Part shown: positions 18,897 through 31,865 of the stretch, piece after piece | How positions within the stretch are numbered: position 1 is the stretch's first letter | Layout: each line of letters starts with the position of its first letter | NCBI RefSeq assembly: GCF_001517405.1 | Contig: NZ_LN907827.1 | Span: 2,858,587-2,922,586, forward strand | From: Duffyella gerundensis | GTDB taxonomy: Bacteria; Pseudomonadota; Gammaproteobacteria; Enterobacterales; Enterobacteriaceae | Direction: 5' to 3' | Length of the DNA: 64,000 bases | Translations under genes and position numbers: made by a program | The notes under the pieces: model-generated | Told to the model about the DNA's origin: nothing | Seen by the model: only the letters and a program-made list of their open reading frames with translations | The model's database searches: none

Positions 18897-18914
18897 TGTC
18901 ACCCTTAAGCGACA
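18897..18914. promoter_or_regulatory. GlrR binding site 1
   Basis: TGTC-N10-GACA, the GlrR recognition pattern, about 100 bases upstream of the sigma54 promoter, a normal enhancer distance. Confidence 0.8.
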
Positions 18915-18959
18915 CCATTAAATCCAAAAATAAAAGGTTAATTAATTCAATGAATTAGA

Positions 18960-18977
18960 TGTCACCTTTTGGCGACA
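18960..18977. promoter_or_regulatory. GlrR binding site 2
   Basis: Second exact TGTC-N10-GACA, 63 bases from the first (centre to centre). E. coli glmY has three such sites; I find only two. Confidence 0.78.
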
Positions 18978-18997
18978 CTACCACTGCACTATTGTCG

Positions 18998-19966
18998 TTA
19001 TTCAGATACAGGCTCGATTTCCAGCATGCAGGGAACAGTAACCACCTCTGATGTCGTGTCACCGTTCAGCTTGGCCAGCAGCAACGTTGCTGCCGTATGG
19101 CCCGCTTCGCTGAATCCGGGGTTAACCGACAGGATATCGGGAAAAAGAAAGGTTAGCAGTGGCGTATGGCCGATGCTACACACCTGCACATCGGGCTGCG
19201 GATGCTGCTGCAAATATTTGATCACGCCAAGCGCAATGGTATCGGACGCACAGATCACCGCCTGCGTCTCTTCAAGAATGACCTGCTGCGCCAGTGAATA
19301 GCCTTTGTGATAGCTGAGATCGCCGAGTGCCGCAACAGGCGCAATGGCATGACGCTGACACGCATCGAGATAAGCCTGATAACGCAACCGGCCGGTGGTT
19401 TCATCACTGAGTTCAACGCCGATAAAGCTGATACGCTGGCAATTGTGCGCTAGCAGATAATCCATCAGCATGGCCACGGCACCGGCATCGTCGTAGCGCA
19501 CCGTAGTGATGCCAGGATAAGGATGAACCATCAGCACCATCTTCTGCTGCCACGCCGCCAGAAGCTGCGGATCAAGCCCGGCAAAGCCAAACAGAATCAC
19601 CCCTTCCACATAGCGCTGCTGCAAAATGTTTAAATGGTCGGCCACCAGCGATGGTTGCAGCAGGCTCTCCATGATCAACACATCAAATCCCTGCGCGTAG
19701 AGCAGCGGCAGGATGGCGCGCACCGCCTGATTTTCAGAAGGCGAATCGAGCCGCGACAGCACAATGCCGATGATTTTATCGCTCTGTGCCCGCATCGCCT
19801 GCGCTGATTTTAGCGGCATGAAGCCATACTGATTAATCACCGCGGCCACTCGCTCGCGCGTACGCTGGCTGACGTTATCCTCATTATTCAACACTCGCGA
19901 AACGGTAGACTTGCCAACGCCGCTTAATCGCGCGATGTCTTTAATGGTCAGACGTTGATTAGCCAT
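18998..19966 (-). CDS. treR: Trehalose operon repressor TreR
   Basis: LacI-family repressor, 322 aa (E. coli 315). The N-terminal helix-turn-helix RLTIKDIARLSGVGKSTVSRVLNNE is nearly identical to E. coli TreR, followed by a periplasmic-binding-protein-like sugar domain. In E. coli it is induced by trehalose-6-phosphate. It is divergent from treBC with a perfect palindrome between them, whereas E. coli treR sits elsewhere relative to treBC. The 3' end lies 21 bases from a GlrR site of glmY. Confidence 0.93.
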   Translation of the reverse strand: MANQRLTIKDIARLSGVGKSTVSRVLNNEDNVSQRTRERVAAVINQYGFMPLKSAQAMRAQSDKIIGIVLSRLDSPSENQAVRAILPLLYAQGFDVLIMESLLQPSLVADHLNILQQRYVEGVILFGFAGLDPQLLAAWQQKMVLMVHPYPGITTVRYDDAGAVAMLMDYLLAHNCQRISFIGVELSDETTGRLRYQAYLDACQRHAIAPVAALGDLSYHKGYSLAQQVILEETQAVICASDTIALGVIKYLQQHPQPDVQVCSIGHTPLLTFLFPDILSVNPGFSEAGHTAATLLLAKLNGDTTSEVVTVPCMLEIEPVSE

Positions 19967-20089
19967 TACCGTAACGATTTCCTGTTAAAAAATAGAGAGT
20001 AAGGCAGTCTATCACCGAACCTTACCAACCTGACTGGCGGCACAAAATAAGCGCAGCGGCAGCGCAAAAGTGTGAGCCATGCCAAAAAC

Positions 20090-20101
20090 GGGAACGTTCC
20101 C
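20090..20101. promoter_or_regulatory. TreR operator
   Basis: Perfect 12-bp palindrome GGGAACGTTCCC between the divergent treR and treB, typical of LacI-family operators and similar to known tre operators. Confidence 0.82.
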
Positions 20102-20172
20102 ACTATGATGTCATCACATTGAGTTATATTTTCTGCCCGCAACTTAATTCCCTTATGCTTTGGCAGGTTTTT

Positions 20173-21591
20173 ATGACAAAAAGTAACGTACAGGATGTCG
20201 ATCGGCTGATTGCGCTGGTGGGTGGACGGGAGAACATCGCCACGGTTAGCCACTGTATTACCCGCCTGCGCTTCGTGCTGCATGCGCCAGAACTGGCCGA
20301 TCCGCGCGCGATCGATGAATTGCCCATGGTAAAGGGCAGCTTTACTACTGCCGGGCAGTTTCAGGTGGTGATTGGCACCGACGTTGACAGCTGGTTTGCC
20401 CTGCTCACACAGCAACTGCCAGCGGGCGATAACAACCGTGATGAGGTTCGCCGCGCCGCACGGGAAAATATGCGCTGGCATGAGGCGATCATTTCGCATT
20501 TTGCCGAGATCTTCTTCCCGCTGTTGCCTGCTCTGATCAGCGGCGGCCTGATTCTCGGCTTCCGCAATCTGATCGGCGATGTGCCGCTGTTTGGCGACGC
20601 GCCGCTGATTGAAGGTCATCCGTTCTGGAAAAACGCCTATGACTTTTTATGGCTAATTGGTGAAGCGATCTTCTTTTATCTGCCGGTGGGCATCTGCTGG
20701 TCAACGGTGAAAAAAATGGGCGGCACGCCGGTGCTGGGTATTGTGCTCGGCATTACGCTGGTGTCGCCACAGTTGATGAACGCCTATTTGCTGGGCCAAC
20801 AACTGCCAGAAGCCTGGAACTTTGGCCTGTTTAGCGTGGAAAAAGTGGGTTATCAGGCGCAGGTGATCCCGTCACTGCTGGCCGCCATGACGCTGGCGTG
20901 GATCGAACTTCGTCTGAAGCGGCTGATCCCTGACTATCTGCATCTGGTACTGGTGCCAGTCACCTCACTCATCCTTGCGGTATTCCTTGCACACAGCCTG
21001 ATTGGCCCTTTTGGCCGCATGCTGGGCGATGGCGTGGCGTGGGTGGTTAAGATGCTGATGACCGGCAGCTTTGCCCCGCTCGGCGCGGCACTGTTTGGCT
21101 TTTTCTATGCGCCATTGGTGATTACCGGCGTGCATCAAACCACGCTGGCGATCGACCTGCAGCTCATTCAAAATCTTGGCGGCACACCAGTGTGGCCGAT
21201 TATCGCCCTCTCCAATATTGCGCAGGGTTCTGCGGTGCTGGGCATCATTCTTATTGGCCGTAAAACCAAAGAGCGTGATGTTGCAATTCCAGCCGCCCTT
21301 TCCGCTTTTCTGGGCGTCACCGAACCGGCGATGTACGGCATCAACATGAAATACCGTTATCCCATGTTATGCGCGATGGTAGGTGCTGCCTGCGGCGGGC
21401 TGATTTGTGGCAGCTTCGGCGTGCTGGCCAACAGCATTGGCGTCGGCGGACTGCCGGGCATCCTCTCCATTCAACCCGCATTCTGGCAGATTTTCAGCCT
21501 GGCTATGCTGGTCTCGATTGTGGTTCCTCTGCTGTTAACCTCCATGATCTACCGACGCCAGGCGCGTCTGCAGACTGACAACGCAATTTAA
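20173..21591 (+). CDS. treB: PTS trehalose-specific EIIBC component
   Basis: Takes up trehalose as trehalose-6-phosphate. 472 aa from the ATG at 20173 (E. coli 473). N-terminal EIIB domain with the phosphorylated cysteine in ATVSHCITRLRFVL, then an EIIC domain of about ten helices containing SHFAEIFFPLLPALISGGLILGFRNLIGD and GVTEPAMYGINMKYRYP. There is no EIIA domain, so phosphate should come from Crr as in E. coli. An in-frame start at 20119 overlaps the promoter region. It is followed by treC after 12 bases. Confidence 0.96.
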   Translation: MTKSNVQDVDRLIALVGGRENIATVSHCITRLRFVLHAPELADPRAIDELPMVKGSFTTAGQFQVVIGTDVDSWFALLTQQLPAGDNNRDEVRRAARENMRWHEAIISHFAEIFFPLLPALISGGLILGFRNLIGDVPLFGDAPLIEGHPFWKNAYDFLWLIGEAIFFYLPVGICWSTVKKMGGTPVLGIVLGITLVSPQLMNAYLLGQQLPEAWNFGLFSVEKVGYQAQVIPSLLAAMTLAWIELRLKRLIPDYLHLVLVPVTSLILAVFLAHSLIGPFGRMLGDGVAWVVKMLMTGSFAPLGAALFGFFYAPLVITGVHQTTLAIDLQLIQNLGGTPVWPIIALSNIAQGSAVLGIILIGRKTKERDVAIPAALSAFLGVTEPAMYGINMKYRYPMLCAMVGAACGGLICGSFGVLANSIGVGGLPGILSIQPAFWQIFSLAMLVSIVVPLLLTSMIYRRQARLQTDNAI

Positions 21592-21603
21592 CAAGGATGT
21601 TTT

Positions 21604-23253
21604 ATGCTTGAGCACATTCACTGGTGGCAAAACGGCGTCATCTATCAAATCTATCCACGCAGCTTTCAGGACAGCACCGGCAGTGGCACCGGCGATATTC
21701 AGGGGATTATTCAGCGGCTTGATTACCTGCAATGGCTGGGCGTAAGCGCCCTGTGGCTGACGCCCATTTATCGCTCGCCGCAGGTAGATAACGGCTATGA
21801 CGTCGCGGATTACCGCGCTATCGATCCCGACTTTGGCACCATGGCCGATTTTGAGCAGCTGGTGGCGGAGGCGCACGTAAGGGATATGCGTATCATTATG
21901 GACATGGTGTTTAATCACACCTCAACCGCGCACGCCTGGTTTCAGGCGGCCCAGGATCGCAGCAGCCCATGGCGCGACTTTTATATCTGGCGCGACGGCG
22001 TGGCGGGCAATCCCCCCAATAACTGGCACTCTAAATTTGGTGGTTCCGCCTGGCAATGGCATGAGGCCAGCGCGCAATATTATCTGCACTCATTTGCGGC
22101 TGAGCAGGCGGATCTCAACTGGGAAAACCCGCTGGTTCGCGAGGAGCTGAAGGCAATTTGTCATTTCTGGGCGGATAAAGGCGTTGATGGCCTGCGGCTT
22201 GACGTGATCAATCTGGTTTCCAAACACCCCGACTTTCCTGACGATCACGAAGGTGATGGCCGCCGTTATTACACCGATGGGCCAGCCATTCATCAGTTTT
22301 TGCAGGAGATGAGCCGTGATGTTTTCCAGCCGCGCGGGCTGATGACCGTGGGTGAAATGTCTTCCACTTCGCTTGCGCATTGCCAGCGTTATGCCCAACT
22401 CGATGGTCAGGAGCTGTCGATGACCTTTAATTTTCATCACCTGAAGATCGATTATCCAGCAGGCAACAAATGGGCACGCGGTACGCCTGATATCGTTGGG
22501 CTGAAGCGGCTATTCAGTGAATGGCAGCAGGGCATGCACAATCAGGCATGGAACGCGCTGTTCTGGTGTAACCACGATCAGCCGCGCATTGTTTCCCGGC
22601 TTGGCGATGAACAGACCGCCTCAGCAAAAATGCTGGCGATGGTGCTGCACGGCATGCAGGGCACGCCTTACCTCTATCAGGGTGAGGAGATCGGCATGAC
22701 CAATCCACACTTCACTGCGATTGAAGATTATCGCGATGTGGAGAGCCTGAACGCCTGGCGCGAGTTGCGGGAGCGTGGCGTCAGCGAAGCGGACGCGCTG
22801 GCCATTCTGGCGCAGAAATCGCGCGATAATGGCCGTACGCCGATGCAATGGCACAGCGGACCACAGGCCGGTTTTACCCGCGGTGAGAGCTGGATAGGCG
22901 TTGCCGATAATTTTTCACGTATTAACGTCGCACAGGCCATTGCCGATGATGATGCCGTGCTGCACCGCTATCGCGAACTGATCAAGCTGCGCAAAACGCT
23001 GCCGGTGCTGACCTTTGGTGATTATACCGACCTGGCACCGGAAGACGCTGCGCTCTGGTGTTATGAACGCCGCTGGCATCAGCAACGGTTGCGGGTAATC
23101 GCCAATCTGTCTGCCGAGCCCGTGTCGGTAGCCGCCGCGCTGGTGCCCGATCTGGCCGACTGGCAGCCGATGTTCGACAGCGACCAGAGCCGCGATTTCT
23201 GCAACTGCGGCGAGCTGATGCCGTGGCAGGCTTGCTGGTTCCTGAAAAATTAG
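21604..23253 (+). CDS. treC: Trehalose-6-phosphate hydrolase
   Basis: Cleaves trehalose-6-phosphate to glucose and glucose-6-phosphate in the cytoplasm. GH13 family, 549 aa (E. coli 551). Conserved regions: MDMVFNHTS, GLRLDVINLVSKHP (nucleophile Asp), TVGEMSS (acid/base Glu) and NHDQPRIVSRLGDE. It forms a two-gene operon with treB (AAGGATG in the 12-base gap). It ends before the purL terminator, which may serve it poorly in this direction. Confidence 0.97.
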   Translation: MLEHIHWWQNGVIYQIYPRSFQDSTGSGTGDIQGIIQRLDYLQWLGVSALWLTPIYRSPQVDNGYDVADYRAIDPDFGTMADFEQLVAEAHVRDMRIIMDMVFNHTSTAHAWFQAAQDRSSPWRDFYIWRDGVAGNPPNNWHSKFGGSAWQWHEASAQYYLHSFAAEQADLNWENPLVREELKAICHFWADKGVDGLRLDVINLVSKHPDFPDDHEGDGRRYYTDGPAIHQFLQEMSRDVFQPRGLMTVGEMSSTSLAHCQRYAQLDGQELSMTFNFHHLKIDYPAGNKWARGTPDIVGLKRLFSEWQQGMHNQAWNALFWCNHDQPRIVSRLGDEQTASAKMLAMVLHGMQGTPYLYQGEEIGMTNPHFTAIEDYRDVESLNAWRELRERGVSEADALAILAQKSRDNGRTPMQWHSGPQAGFTRGESWIGVADNFSRINVAQAIADDDAVLHRYRELIKLRKTLPVLTFGDYTDLAPEDAALWCYERRWHQQRLRVIANLSAEPVSVAAALVPDLADWQPMFDSDQSRDFCNCGELMPWQACWFLKN

Positions 23254-23255
23254 GC

Positions 23256-23284
23256 AAAAAAAAGCCCCGCAGGTTATCTGCGGG
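23256..23284 (-). terminator. purL terminator
   Basis: CCCGCAG 23266-23272 pairs with CTGCGGG 23278-23284 around GTTAT, with an eight-A run (23256-23263) giving U's on the minus strand. It lies between treC and purL. Confidence 0.85.
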
Positions 23285-23302
23285 CCGATTGGCAGTTGCT
23301 CG

Positions 23303-26300
23303 TTAGCCGAGTTGCTTGCGGGCATTACGGAACATACGCATCCATGGGCTATCTTCGCCCCACTCCTTCGGATGCCATGAGTTGCTCACCGTGCGGAATA
23401 CGCGCTCCGGATGCGGCATCATAATGGTGACGCGACCGCTTTCATTGGTCACCGCCGTAATGCCGTTCGGTGAGCCGTTCGGATTCGCCGGATAGTGTTG
23501 CGTCACCTTGCCGTGATTATCGACAAAACGCAGCGCCACCAGGCCAGCAGATTCCAGCGTGGCCAGATGCTGGCTGTCGCGAACCTCAACAAAGCCTTCG
23601 CCATGCGATACCGCAATCGGCATCCGCGATCCGACCATGCCATCCAGCAGCAACGACGGGCTGGCCGCAACTTCAACCAGGCTGAAGCGCGCTTCAAAAC
23701 GTTCTGACTGGTTGCGTACAAAACGCGGCCAGCTATCACTGCCGGGAATCAGCTCGCGCAGATTTGACATCATCTGGCAGCCGTTGCACACGCCCAGTGC
23801 CAGCGTTTGCGGGCGGTGGAAGAAGGTTTCAAACTCATCGCGCACACGATTGTTGAACAGGATCGATTTGGCCCAGCCCTCGCCTGCGCCCAGCACGTCG
23901 CCATAAGAGAATCCGCCACAGGCGACCAGCGCCTGCACATCATCCAGACCGCGACGGCCCGCCAGCAGATCGCTCATGTGCACGTCAACGGCTTCAAAGC
24001 CCGCGCGATGAAACGCTGCGGCCATTTCGACATGAGAGTTAACGCCCTGCTCGCGCAGCACTGCCACTTTTGGCCGTGCACCCTTAGCGATATAGGGCGC
24101 GGCAACATCCTCTTGTGGACGGAAGGTCAGCGCAACGTTAAGCCCGGGATCCTGATCGCTCTGCTTCGCCTCATGCTCCTGATCGGCGCAAAGCGGATTG
24201 TCACGTAAGCGCTGCATCTGCCAGGTGGTTTCTGCCCACCAGACGCGCAGGGTAGTACGGCTTTCGCTGTACACCGGCTTATCGCCAGCGGCGATCACAA
24301 AGCGATCGCCCTGCGTCGCCTGACCGATAACGTGCACACAATCCGCCAGACCGTGCTGCGTGAAGCACGCCTGCACCGCCGCGAGATCGGCGTGAGCGAT
24401 CTGAATCACCGCGCCCAGTTCTTCGTTGAACAGCGCGGCCAGCGCATCATTGCCCAGCGCGGCAATATCGACCTCAACGCCGCAATGACCGGCAAAGGCC
24501 ATTTCAGCCAGCGTGACCAGCAGGCCACCATCAGAACGATCGTGATAGGCCAGCAGTTTGTCGTCGGCCACCAGCGACTGGATGGCATTAAAGAAGCCCG
24601 CCAGCTGCGTGGCATCGCGCACGTCAGCCGGTTTATCGCCCAGCTGACGATAGACCTGAGCCAGCGCGGTGGCGCCGAGCGCATTATGCCCTTTACCCAG
24701 ATCGATTAACAACAGAGCGTTGTCGTGCTGCGGATGCAGCTGAGGCGTGACGGTGCGGCGCACATCCTCCACTCGTGCAAAGGCAGTGATCACCAGCGAC
24801 AGCGGCGAGGTCATTTCGCGCTGTTCGGTGCCCTGCTGCCAGCGGGTTTTCATCGACATCGAATCTTTACCCACCGGAATAGTGATGCCCAGCGCCGGAC
24901 AGAGCTCTTCGCCCACCGCTTTCACCGCAGCATAGAGCCCGGCATCTTCGCCCGGATGACCGGCCGCGGCCATCCAGTTAGCAGAGAGCTTCACGCGTTT
25001 CAGCGAGCCGATCTGCGTGGCGGCGATGTTGGTCAGGGCTTCGCCTACGGCCAGACGGCCTGAGGCGGCAAAATCGAGCAATGCCACCGGGGCGCGCTCG
25101 CCCAGCGAGAAGGCTTCACCGTGATAGCTGTCGAGGCTGGCGGTGGTCACCGCGCAGTTCGCTACCGGAATCTGCCACGGGCCGACCATCTGATCGCGCG
25201 CCACCATGCCTGTCACGCTGCGGTCGCCAATGGTGATCAAAAAGGTTTTTTCCGCCACGGTCGGCAGATGCAGCACGCGCTTAACCGCCTCTTCCAGCGT
25301 GATGGCGTCGCGTTGCAGCGCTTCACCCGCAGCCTGCAGACTCTCGACGTCGCGCGTCATTTTTGGCGTTTTGCCCAGCAGCACATCCAGCGGCATGTCG
25401 ATTGGCGTGTTGCCGAAATGAGCATCCTCCAGCGTGAGGTGCAGCGCTTCAGTGGCTTCACCAATCACCGCATAAGGCGCACGCTCGCGCTGACAGAGCT
25501 GGTCAAAAAGCGCCAGTTTGTCCGGATCCACCGCCAGCACATAACGCTCCTGCGATTCATTACACCAGACTTCCAGCGGACTCATGCCCGGCTCGTCGTT
25601 GAGAATATCGCGCAGGTTAAAACGGCCGCCACGCTCGCCATCGCTGACCAGTTCCGGCATGGCATTAGAGAGTCCGCCCGCGCCAACGTCGTGGATAAAC
25701 AGAATCGGGTTGGCTTCGCCCAGCTGCCAGCAGCGATCGATCACTTCCTGACAGCGGCGTTCCATTTCCGGGTTATCACGCTGAACCGATGCGAAATCGA
25801 GATCGGCATCGGACTGACCGGACGCCATAGAAGAGGCAGCGCCGCCGCCCAGCCCGATGTTCATCGCCGGGCCGCCAAGCACGATCAGTTTCGCGCCGAT
25901 GGTGATCTCGCCTTTTTGCACGTGATCGGCACGAATATTACCAATGCCGCCCGCCAGCATGATCGGCTTGTGATAGCCGCGCAGCTCCGTGCCATTATGG
26001 CTGTTCACGCGCTCTTCATAGGTGCGGAAATAGCCGGTCAGCGCCGGACGACCAAATTCGTTGTTAAACGCGGCGCCGCCCAGCGGCCCGTCGGTCATGA
26101 TATCCAGCGCGGTAACGATGCGATCCGGCTTGCCAAAATCTTCTTCCCACGGCTGTTCAAAACCGGGAATACGCAGGTTGGAAACGGAAAAACCCGCCAG
26201 CCCCGCTTTTGGTTTAGCACCGCGTCCGGTGGCGCCTTCATCGCGAATTTCACCGCCGGAACCGGTCGCTGCGCCTGGCCACGGAGAAATGGCCGTTGGG

Positions 26301-27193
26301 TGGTTGTGGGTTTCCACTTTCATCAGAATATGCGCCTCTTCCTGATGAAAGTCGTACACGCCTTTTTCCGCATCGGCATAAAACCGGCCTACCGCCGAGC
26401 CTTCCATTACCGCGGCGTTGTCTTTATAGGCCGACAGCACGTAATCCGGGGTTTTCTCGAAGGTGTTTTTGATCATTTTAAACAGCGATTTAGGCTGCTT
26501 TTCACCGTCAATGATCCAGTCGGCGTTAAAAATCTTGTGGCGGCAGTGCTCAGAGTTAGCCTGCGCAAACATGTAGAGTTCGATGTCGTTCGGGTTGCGC
26601 CCCAGCCGTTCAAACGCGGTTAGCAGATAGTCGATCTCATCATCAGCCAGCGCCAGGCCCAGCTTGCGGTTCGCCTCTTCCAGCGCAACGCGGCCTGCGC
26701 CCAGCACATCAACGCTTTGCAGCGGCTGCGGCTCATGGTGTGCGAACAGCTGTTCAGCCTCGGCGAAATCGGTGAATACGGTTTCCATCATTCGATCGTG
26801 CAGCAGTGCAGCCAGCTGCTGCCACTGCGTCTCGGTCAGGCTGGTCGCCTGAAGATAAAAAGCCATACCGCGCTCAAGCCGTTTTACCTGGGGCAAATCG
26901 CAGTTGTGCGCAATATCAGTGGCTTTTGATGACCACGGAGAAATGGTTCCCGGACGCGGCGTAACCAGCAGCAAACGCCCTTGTGGCGCATGCTCAGCAA
27001 GAGAAGGACCATATTTTAGAAGGCGTTGCAGACGGGCTTTTTCTTCCGCATTCAGCGCAGTGCTGACATCGGCGAAATGGACGTACTCGGCGTAAATATC
27101 ACTCACTGGCAGGTGAGCATCCTGAAAGAGCGACAGCAGTTTGGTAATACGAAATGCCGACAGAGCGGGCGAACCACGCAGAATTTCCATCAT
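23303..27193 (-). CDS. purL: Phosphoribosylformylglycinamidine synthase
   Basis: Large PurL of Gram-negatives that converts FGAR and glutamine to FGAM in purine synthesis. 1296 aa (E. coli 1295). N-terminal PurS-like part, FGAM synthase domain with [33 protein letters not shown], and a C-terminal glutaminase with the nucleophile motif [10 protein letters not shown] and MPHPERVFR. The start [15 protein letters not shown] equals that of E. coli. A PurR box overlaps its -35 region, so it is purine-repressed. It lies beside mltF (divergent) as in E. coli. Confidence 0.98.
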   Translation of the reverse strand: MMEILRGSPALSAFRITKLLSLFQDAHLPVSDIYAEYVHFADVSTALNAEEKARLQRLLKYGPSLAEHAPQGRLLLVTPRPGTISPWSSKATDIAHNCDLPQVKRLERGMAFYLQATSLTETQWQQLAALLHDRMMETVFTDFAEAEQLFAHHEPQPLQSVDVLGAGRVALEEANRKLGLALADDEIDYLLTAFERLGRNPNDIELYMFAQANSEHCRHKIFNADWIIDGEKQPKSLFKMIKNTFEKTPDYVLSAYKDNAAVMEGSAVGRFYADAEKGVYDFHQEEAHILMKVETHNHPTAISPWPGAATGSGGEIRDEGATGRGAKPKAGLAGFSVSNLRIPGFEQPWEEDFGKPDRIVTALDIMTDGPLGGAAFNNEFGRPALTGYFRTYEERVNSHNGTELRGYHKPIMLAGGIGNIRADHVQKGEITIGAKLIVLGGPAMNIGLGGGAASSMASGQSDADLDFASVQRDNPEMERRCQEVIDRCWQLGEANPILFIHDVGAGGLSNAMPELVSDGERGGRFNLRDILNDEPGMSPLEVWCNESQERYVLAVDPDKLALFDQLCQRERAPYAVIGEATEALHLTLEDAHFGNTPIDMPLDVLLGKTPKMTRDVESLQAAGEALQRDAITLEEAVKRVLHLPTVAEKTFLITIGDRSVTGMVARDQMVGPWQIPVANCAVTTASLDSYHGEAFSLGERAPVALLDFAASGRLAVGEALTNIAATQIGSLKRVKLSANWMAAAGHPGEDAGLYAAVKAVGEELCPALGITIPVGKDSMSMKTRWQQGTEQREMTSPLSLVITAFARVEDVRRTVTPQLHPQHDNALLLIDLGKGHNALGATALAQVYRQLGDKPADVRDATQLAGFFNAIQSLVADDKLLAYHDRSDGGLLVTLAEMAFAGHCGVEVDIAALGNDALAALFNEELGAVIQIAHADLAAVQACFTQHGLADCVHVIGQATQGDRFVIAAGDKPVYSESRTTLRVWWAETTWQMQRLRDNPLCADQEHEAKQSDQDPGLNVALTFRPQEDVAAPYIAKGARPKVAVLREQGVNSHVEMAAAFHRAGFEAVDVHMSDLLAGRRGLDDVQALVACGGFSYGDVLGAGEGWAKSILFNNRVRDEFETFFHRPQTLALGVCNGCQMMSNLRELIPGSDSWPRFVRNQSERFEARFSLVEVAASPSLLLDGMVGSRMPIAVSHGEGFVEVRDSQHLATLESAGLVALRFVDNHGKVTQHYPANPNGSPNGITAVTNESGRVTIMMPHPERVFRTVSNSWHPKEWGEDSPWMRMFRNARKQLG

Positions 27194-27261
27194 AAAGATC
27201 TCTCGTCTCGAAGCGCCGGGCGACGACGCTTCTGTGGGCGCAACAGGGGAAAACGGGCGGT

Positions 27262-27300
27262 ATTATAGAGAATCGACCCGCGTTACGAAACCGTTTGCGC
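27262..27300 (-). promoter_or_regulatory. purL promoter with PurR operator
   Basis: PurR box ACGAAACCGTTTGCGC at 27285-27300 matches the PurR consensus at about 14 of 16 positions. A perfect TATAAT on the minus strand is at 27267-27262, placing the box over the -35 region. Confidence 0.82.
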
Positions 27301-27463
27301 ATTATTTCTCGCATGCGGGATTTGGCTGAATTTTGCGCAAAACATGCTTTATAAGTTGCTCTGGTCCGGTGAGTTGCGCAAAATGCTCCACGCTCTGGGA
27401 ATCAGCACATTAAAAAAACTGCCTAAAAAGACAGAGGCCTTTGAGCCGCCGAGAGATAAACAT

Positions 27464-30113
<2,650 letters not shown>

Positions 30114-30338
30114 ACCGCTCTCCTTTGGGTTTACCTGTTTATTGCAGCTACAAGTGTAGCCCTCAACCGCCGTCGGGGAAAAATTGATGATTCACCCCGC
30201 CGACCGCTTTTAATTCTCGTGATAAAGGCCGTTAACGAATAGATTATTCGTTCAGTGCCTTTGTGGCGTCGCATTATCAGAAACAGCCGGTCTACACTTA
30301 CCGATAGTCCGCTGTTTGTCTTCGATAAAGGAAAGAGT

Positions 30339-31178
30339 ATGAGTTGTTTGCTGCGAATCCGTCAGCTTTATCCGCGTCTGGCGATCAATGAGCGGCGTCT
30401 GGCTGATTTTCTGCTGTCGCAGCCGGAACAGGCGCGCCATCTCAGCTCGCAGCAGGTCGCGGAAGAAGCGGGCGTCAGTCAGTCGAGCGTAGTGAAATTT
30501 GCGCAAAAGCTGGGCTATCGTGGCTTTACCGCGCTGAAGGTCGCACTGAGTGAGTCGCTGGCTGATAAAGCCGCCATCACCGTCTATAACCAGATCCTGA
30601 GCGATGATTCGCTAAAGGTGGTAGGTGAAAAGCTGTTAACTGAAAAAACGGCGGCTATTCGCGCCACGCTTGATATCAACAGCGAAGAGAGGTTGCAGGA
30701 GATGTTGCAACTGCTGAAGCAGGCGCATCGCATTGTGCTGGTGGGCATTGGCGCATCCGGCCTGGTGGCCAAAGATTTTTCATGGAAGCTGATGAAAATT
30801 GGTCTGAATGCAGTGGCTGAACAGGATATGCATGCGCTGCTGGCTAGCGTGCAGGCATTGCAGCCGGACGATGTGCTGTTAGCGATCTCTTACAGCGGTG
30901 AGCGGCGCGAGATTAATCTGGCGGCTCAGGAAGCGCAGCGCGCCGGTGCCCACGTGCTGGCCTTTACCGGCTTTACGCCGAACACGTTGCAGCAGCTGGC
31001 ATCGCACTGTCTTTATACGGTGGCGGAAGAGCAAAACTCACGTAGTGCCGCTATCTCATCAACCAGTGCGCAGCTGGCGTTGACCGACCTGCTGTTTATG
31101 GCGCTGATCCAGCACGATCCCGAACGCGCCTCCAGCCATATCAGGCAGAGCGAAGCGCTGGTAAAAAAGCTGGTTTGA
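30339..31178 (+). CDS. yfhH: RpiR/MurR-family transcriptional regulator YfhH
   Basis: 279 aa from the ATG at 30339 with AAGGAA upstream (E. coli 282). N-terminal HTH_6 domain (LSSQQVAEEAGVSQSSVVKFAQKLGYRGF) and a C-terminal SIS sugar-isomerase-like domain containing VGIGASGLVAKDFSWKLMKIG. The phosphosugar effector and targets are unknown. An earlier in-frame start at 30255 would add 28 residues with no support. Confidence 0.93.
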   Translation: MSCLLRIRQLYPRLAINERRLADFLLSQPEQARHLSSQQVAEEAGVSQSSVVKFAQKLGYRGFTALKVALSESLADKAAITVYNQILSDDSLKVVGEKLLTEKTAAIRATLDINSEERLQEMLQLLKQAHRIVLVGIGASGLVAKDFSWKLMKIGLNAVAEQDMHALLASVQALQPDDVLLAISYSGERREINLAAQEAQRAGAHVLAFTGFTPNTLQQLASHCLYTVAEEQNSRSAAISSTSAQLALTDLLFMALIQHDPERASSHIRQSEALVKKLV

Positions 31179-31186
31179 ACCGGATC

Positions 31187-31211
31187 AGCACGTATAATAA
31201 CCGTGCTTTTT
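31187..31211 (+). terminator. Possible yfhH terminator overlapping yfhL promoter
   Basis: AGCACG 31187-31192 pairs with CGTGCT 31202-31207, followed by TTTTT. The loop contains TATAAT, which may also be the -10 of yfhL. Confidence 0.5.
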
Positions 31212-31235
31212 GTCCTGTTATTGATTGAGTGAAAA

Positions 31236-31484
31236 ATGGCGCTGCTGATTACTGAAAAATGCATTAACTGTGACATGTGCGAACCTGAATGCCCTAATCA
31301 GGCGATCGCCATGGGTGCGGCGATCTACCAAATCGATCCGGCGCGCTGCACGGAATGCGTGGGCCATTACGATGAACCTACCTGCCAGAGCGTCTGCCCG
31401 ATTAACCATACGATTATTAGCGATCCGCTATGGCAGGAGAGCAACGACGCGCTGTGGGACAAATTTGTACGGCTTCACCCCTGA
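31236..31484 (+). CDS. yfhL: YfhL-type 4Fe-4S ferredoxin
   Basis: 82-aa ferredoxin with two cluster motifs: C9-x2-C12-x2-C15-x3-C19 and C38-x2-C41-x8-C50-x3-C54, the long spacer being typical of the Allochromatium-type ferredoxins. In E. coli YfhL is an electron-transfer protein that also supports tRNA hydroxylation by TrhP. It is the only ferredoxin seen in the window, since the isc ferredoxin gene (fdx) is absent. It ends one base before acpS, converging. Confidence 0.95.
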   Translation: MALLITEKCINCDMCEPECPNQAIAMGAAIYQIDPARCTECVGHYDEPTCQSVCPINHTIISDPLWQESNDALWDKFVRLHP

Positions 31485-31865
31485 TTAGCTTTCGATAATC
31501 ACCGTTGCACAGGCGTAGTTGCGCTCATCGGCCAGCGTCACGTGCACATGCTGAACGCCGAGTTTCTCCGCCACCACCGCGGCCTGCAGAAAAAAGCGCA
31601 GGCCCGGCTTGCCCAGTTCATCGTTGTAAACTTCAAACTGATTAAAAGCCAGGCCACCACGAATGCCGGTGCCAAACGCTTTGGCGGCAGCTTCTTTCAC
31701 CGCAAAACGCTTGGCGAGAAAACGCACCGGCTGCTGGTGCGCCTGATACTGCTGCCATTCGTGATCGCTGAGCACGCGCCGGGCTAGCCGATCGCCGGAA
31801 CGTGAAATCACGCCTTCGATACGGGTGATTTCAACAATGTCAGTGCCCAATCCTAAAATGGCCAT
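31485..31865 (-). CDS. acpS: Holo-[acyl-carrier-protein] synthase
   Basis: Transfers phosphopantetheine from CoA to apo-ACP. 126 aa. Magnesium ligands D9 (GLGTDIVEI) and E58 ([10 protein letters not shown]) are present. The start codon shares one base with the pdxJ stop codon, so it is translationally coupled at the end of the rnc-era-recO-pdxJ-acpS block. Confidence 0.97.
   Translation of the reverse strand: MAILGLGTDIVEITRIEGVISRSGDRLARRVLSDHEWQQYQAHQQPVRFLAKRFAVKEAAAKAFGTGIRGGLAFNQFEVYNDELGKPGLRFFLQAAVVAEKLGVQHVHVTLADERNYACATVIIES

Noticed and set aside
25121..26623. 500-codon plus-strand open frame inside purL
   Set aside because: Antisense of a conserved gene; high GC third positions on the opposite strand keep it open. 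No family features and no ribosome-binding site.
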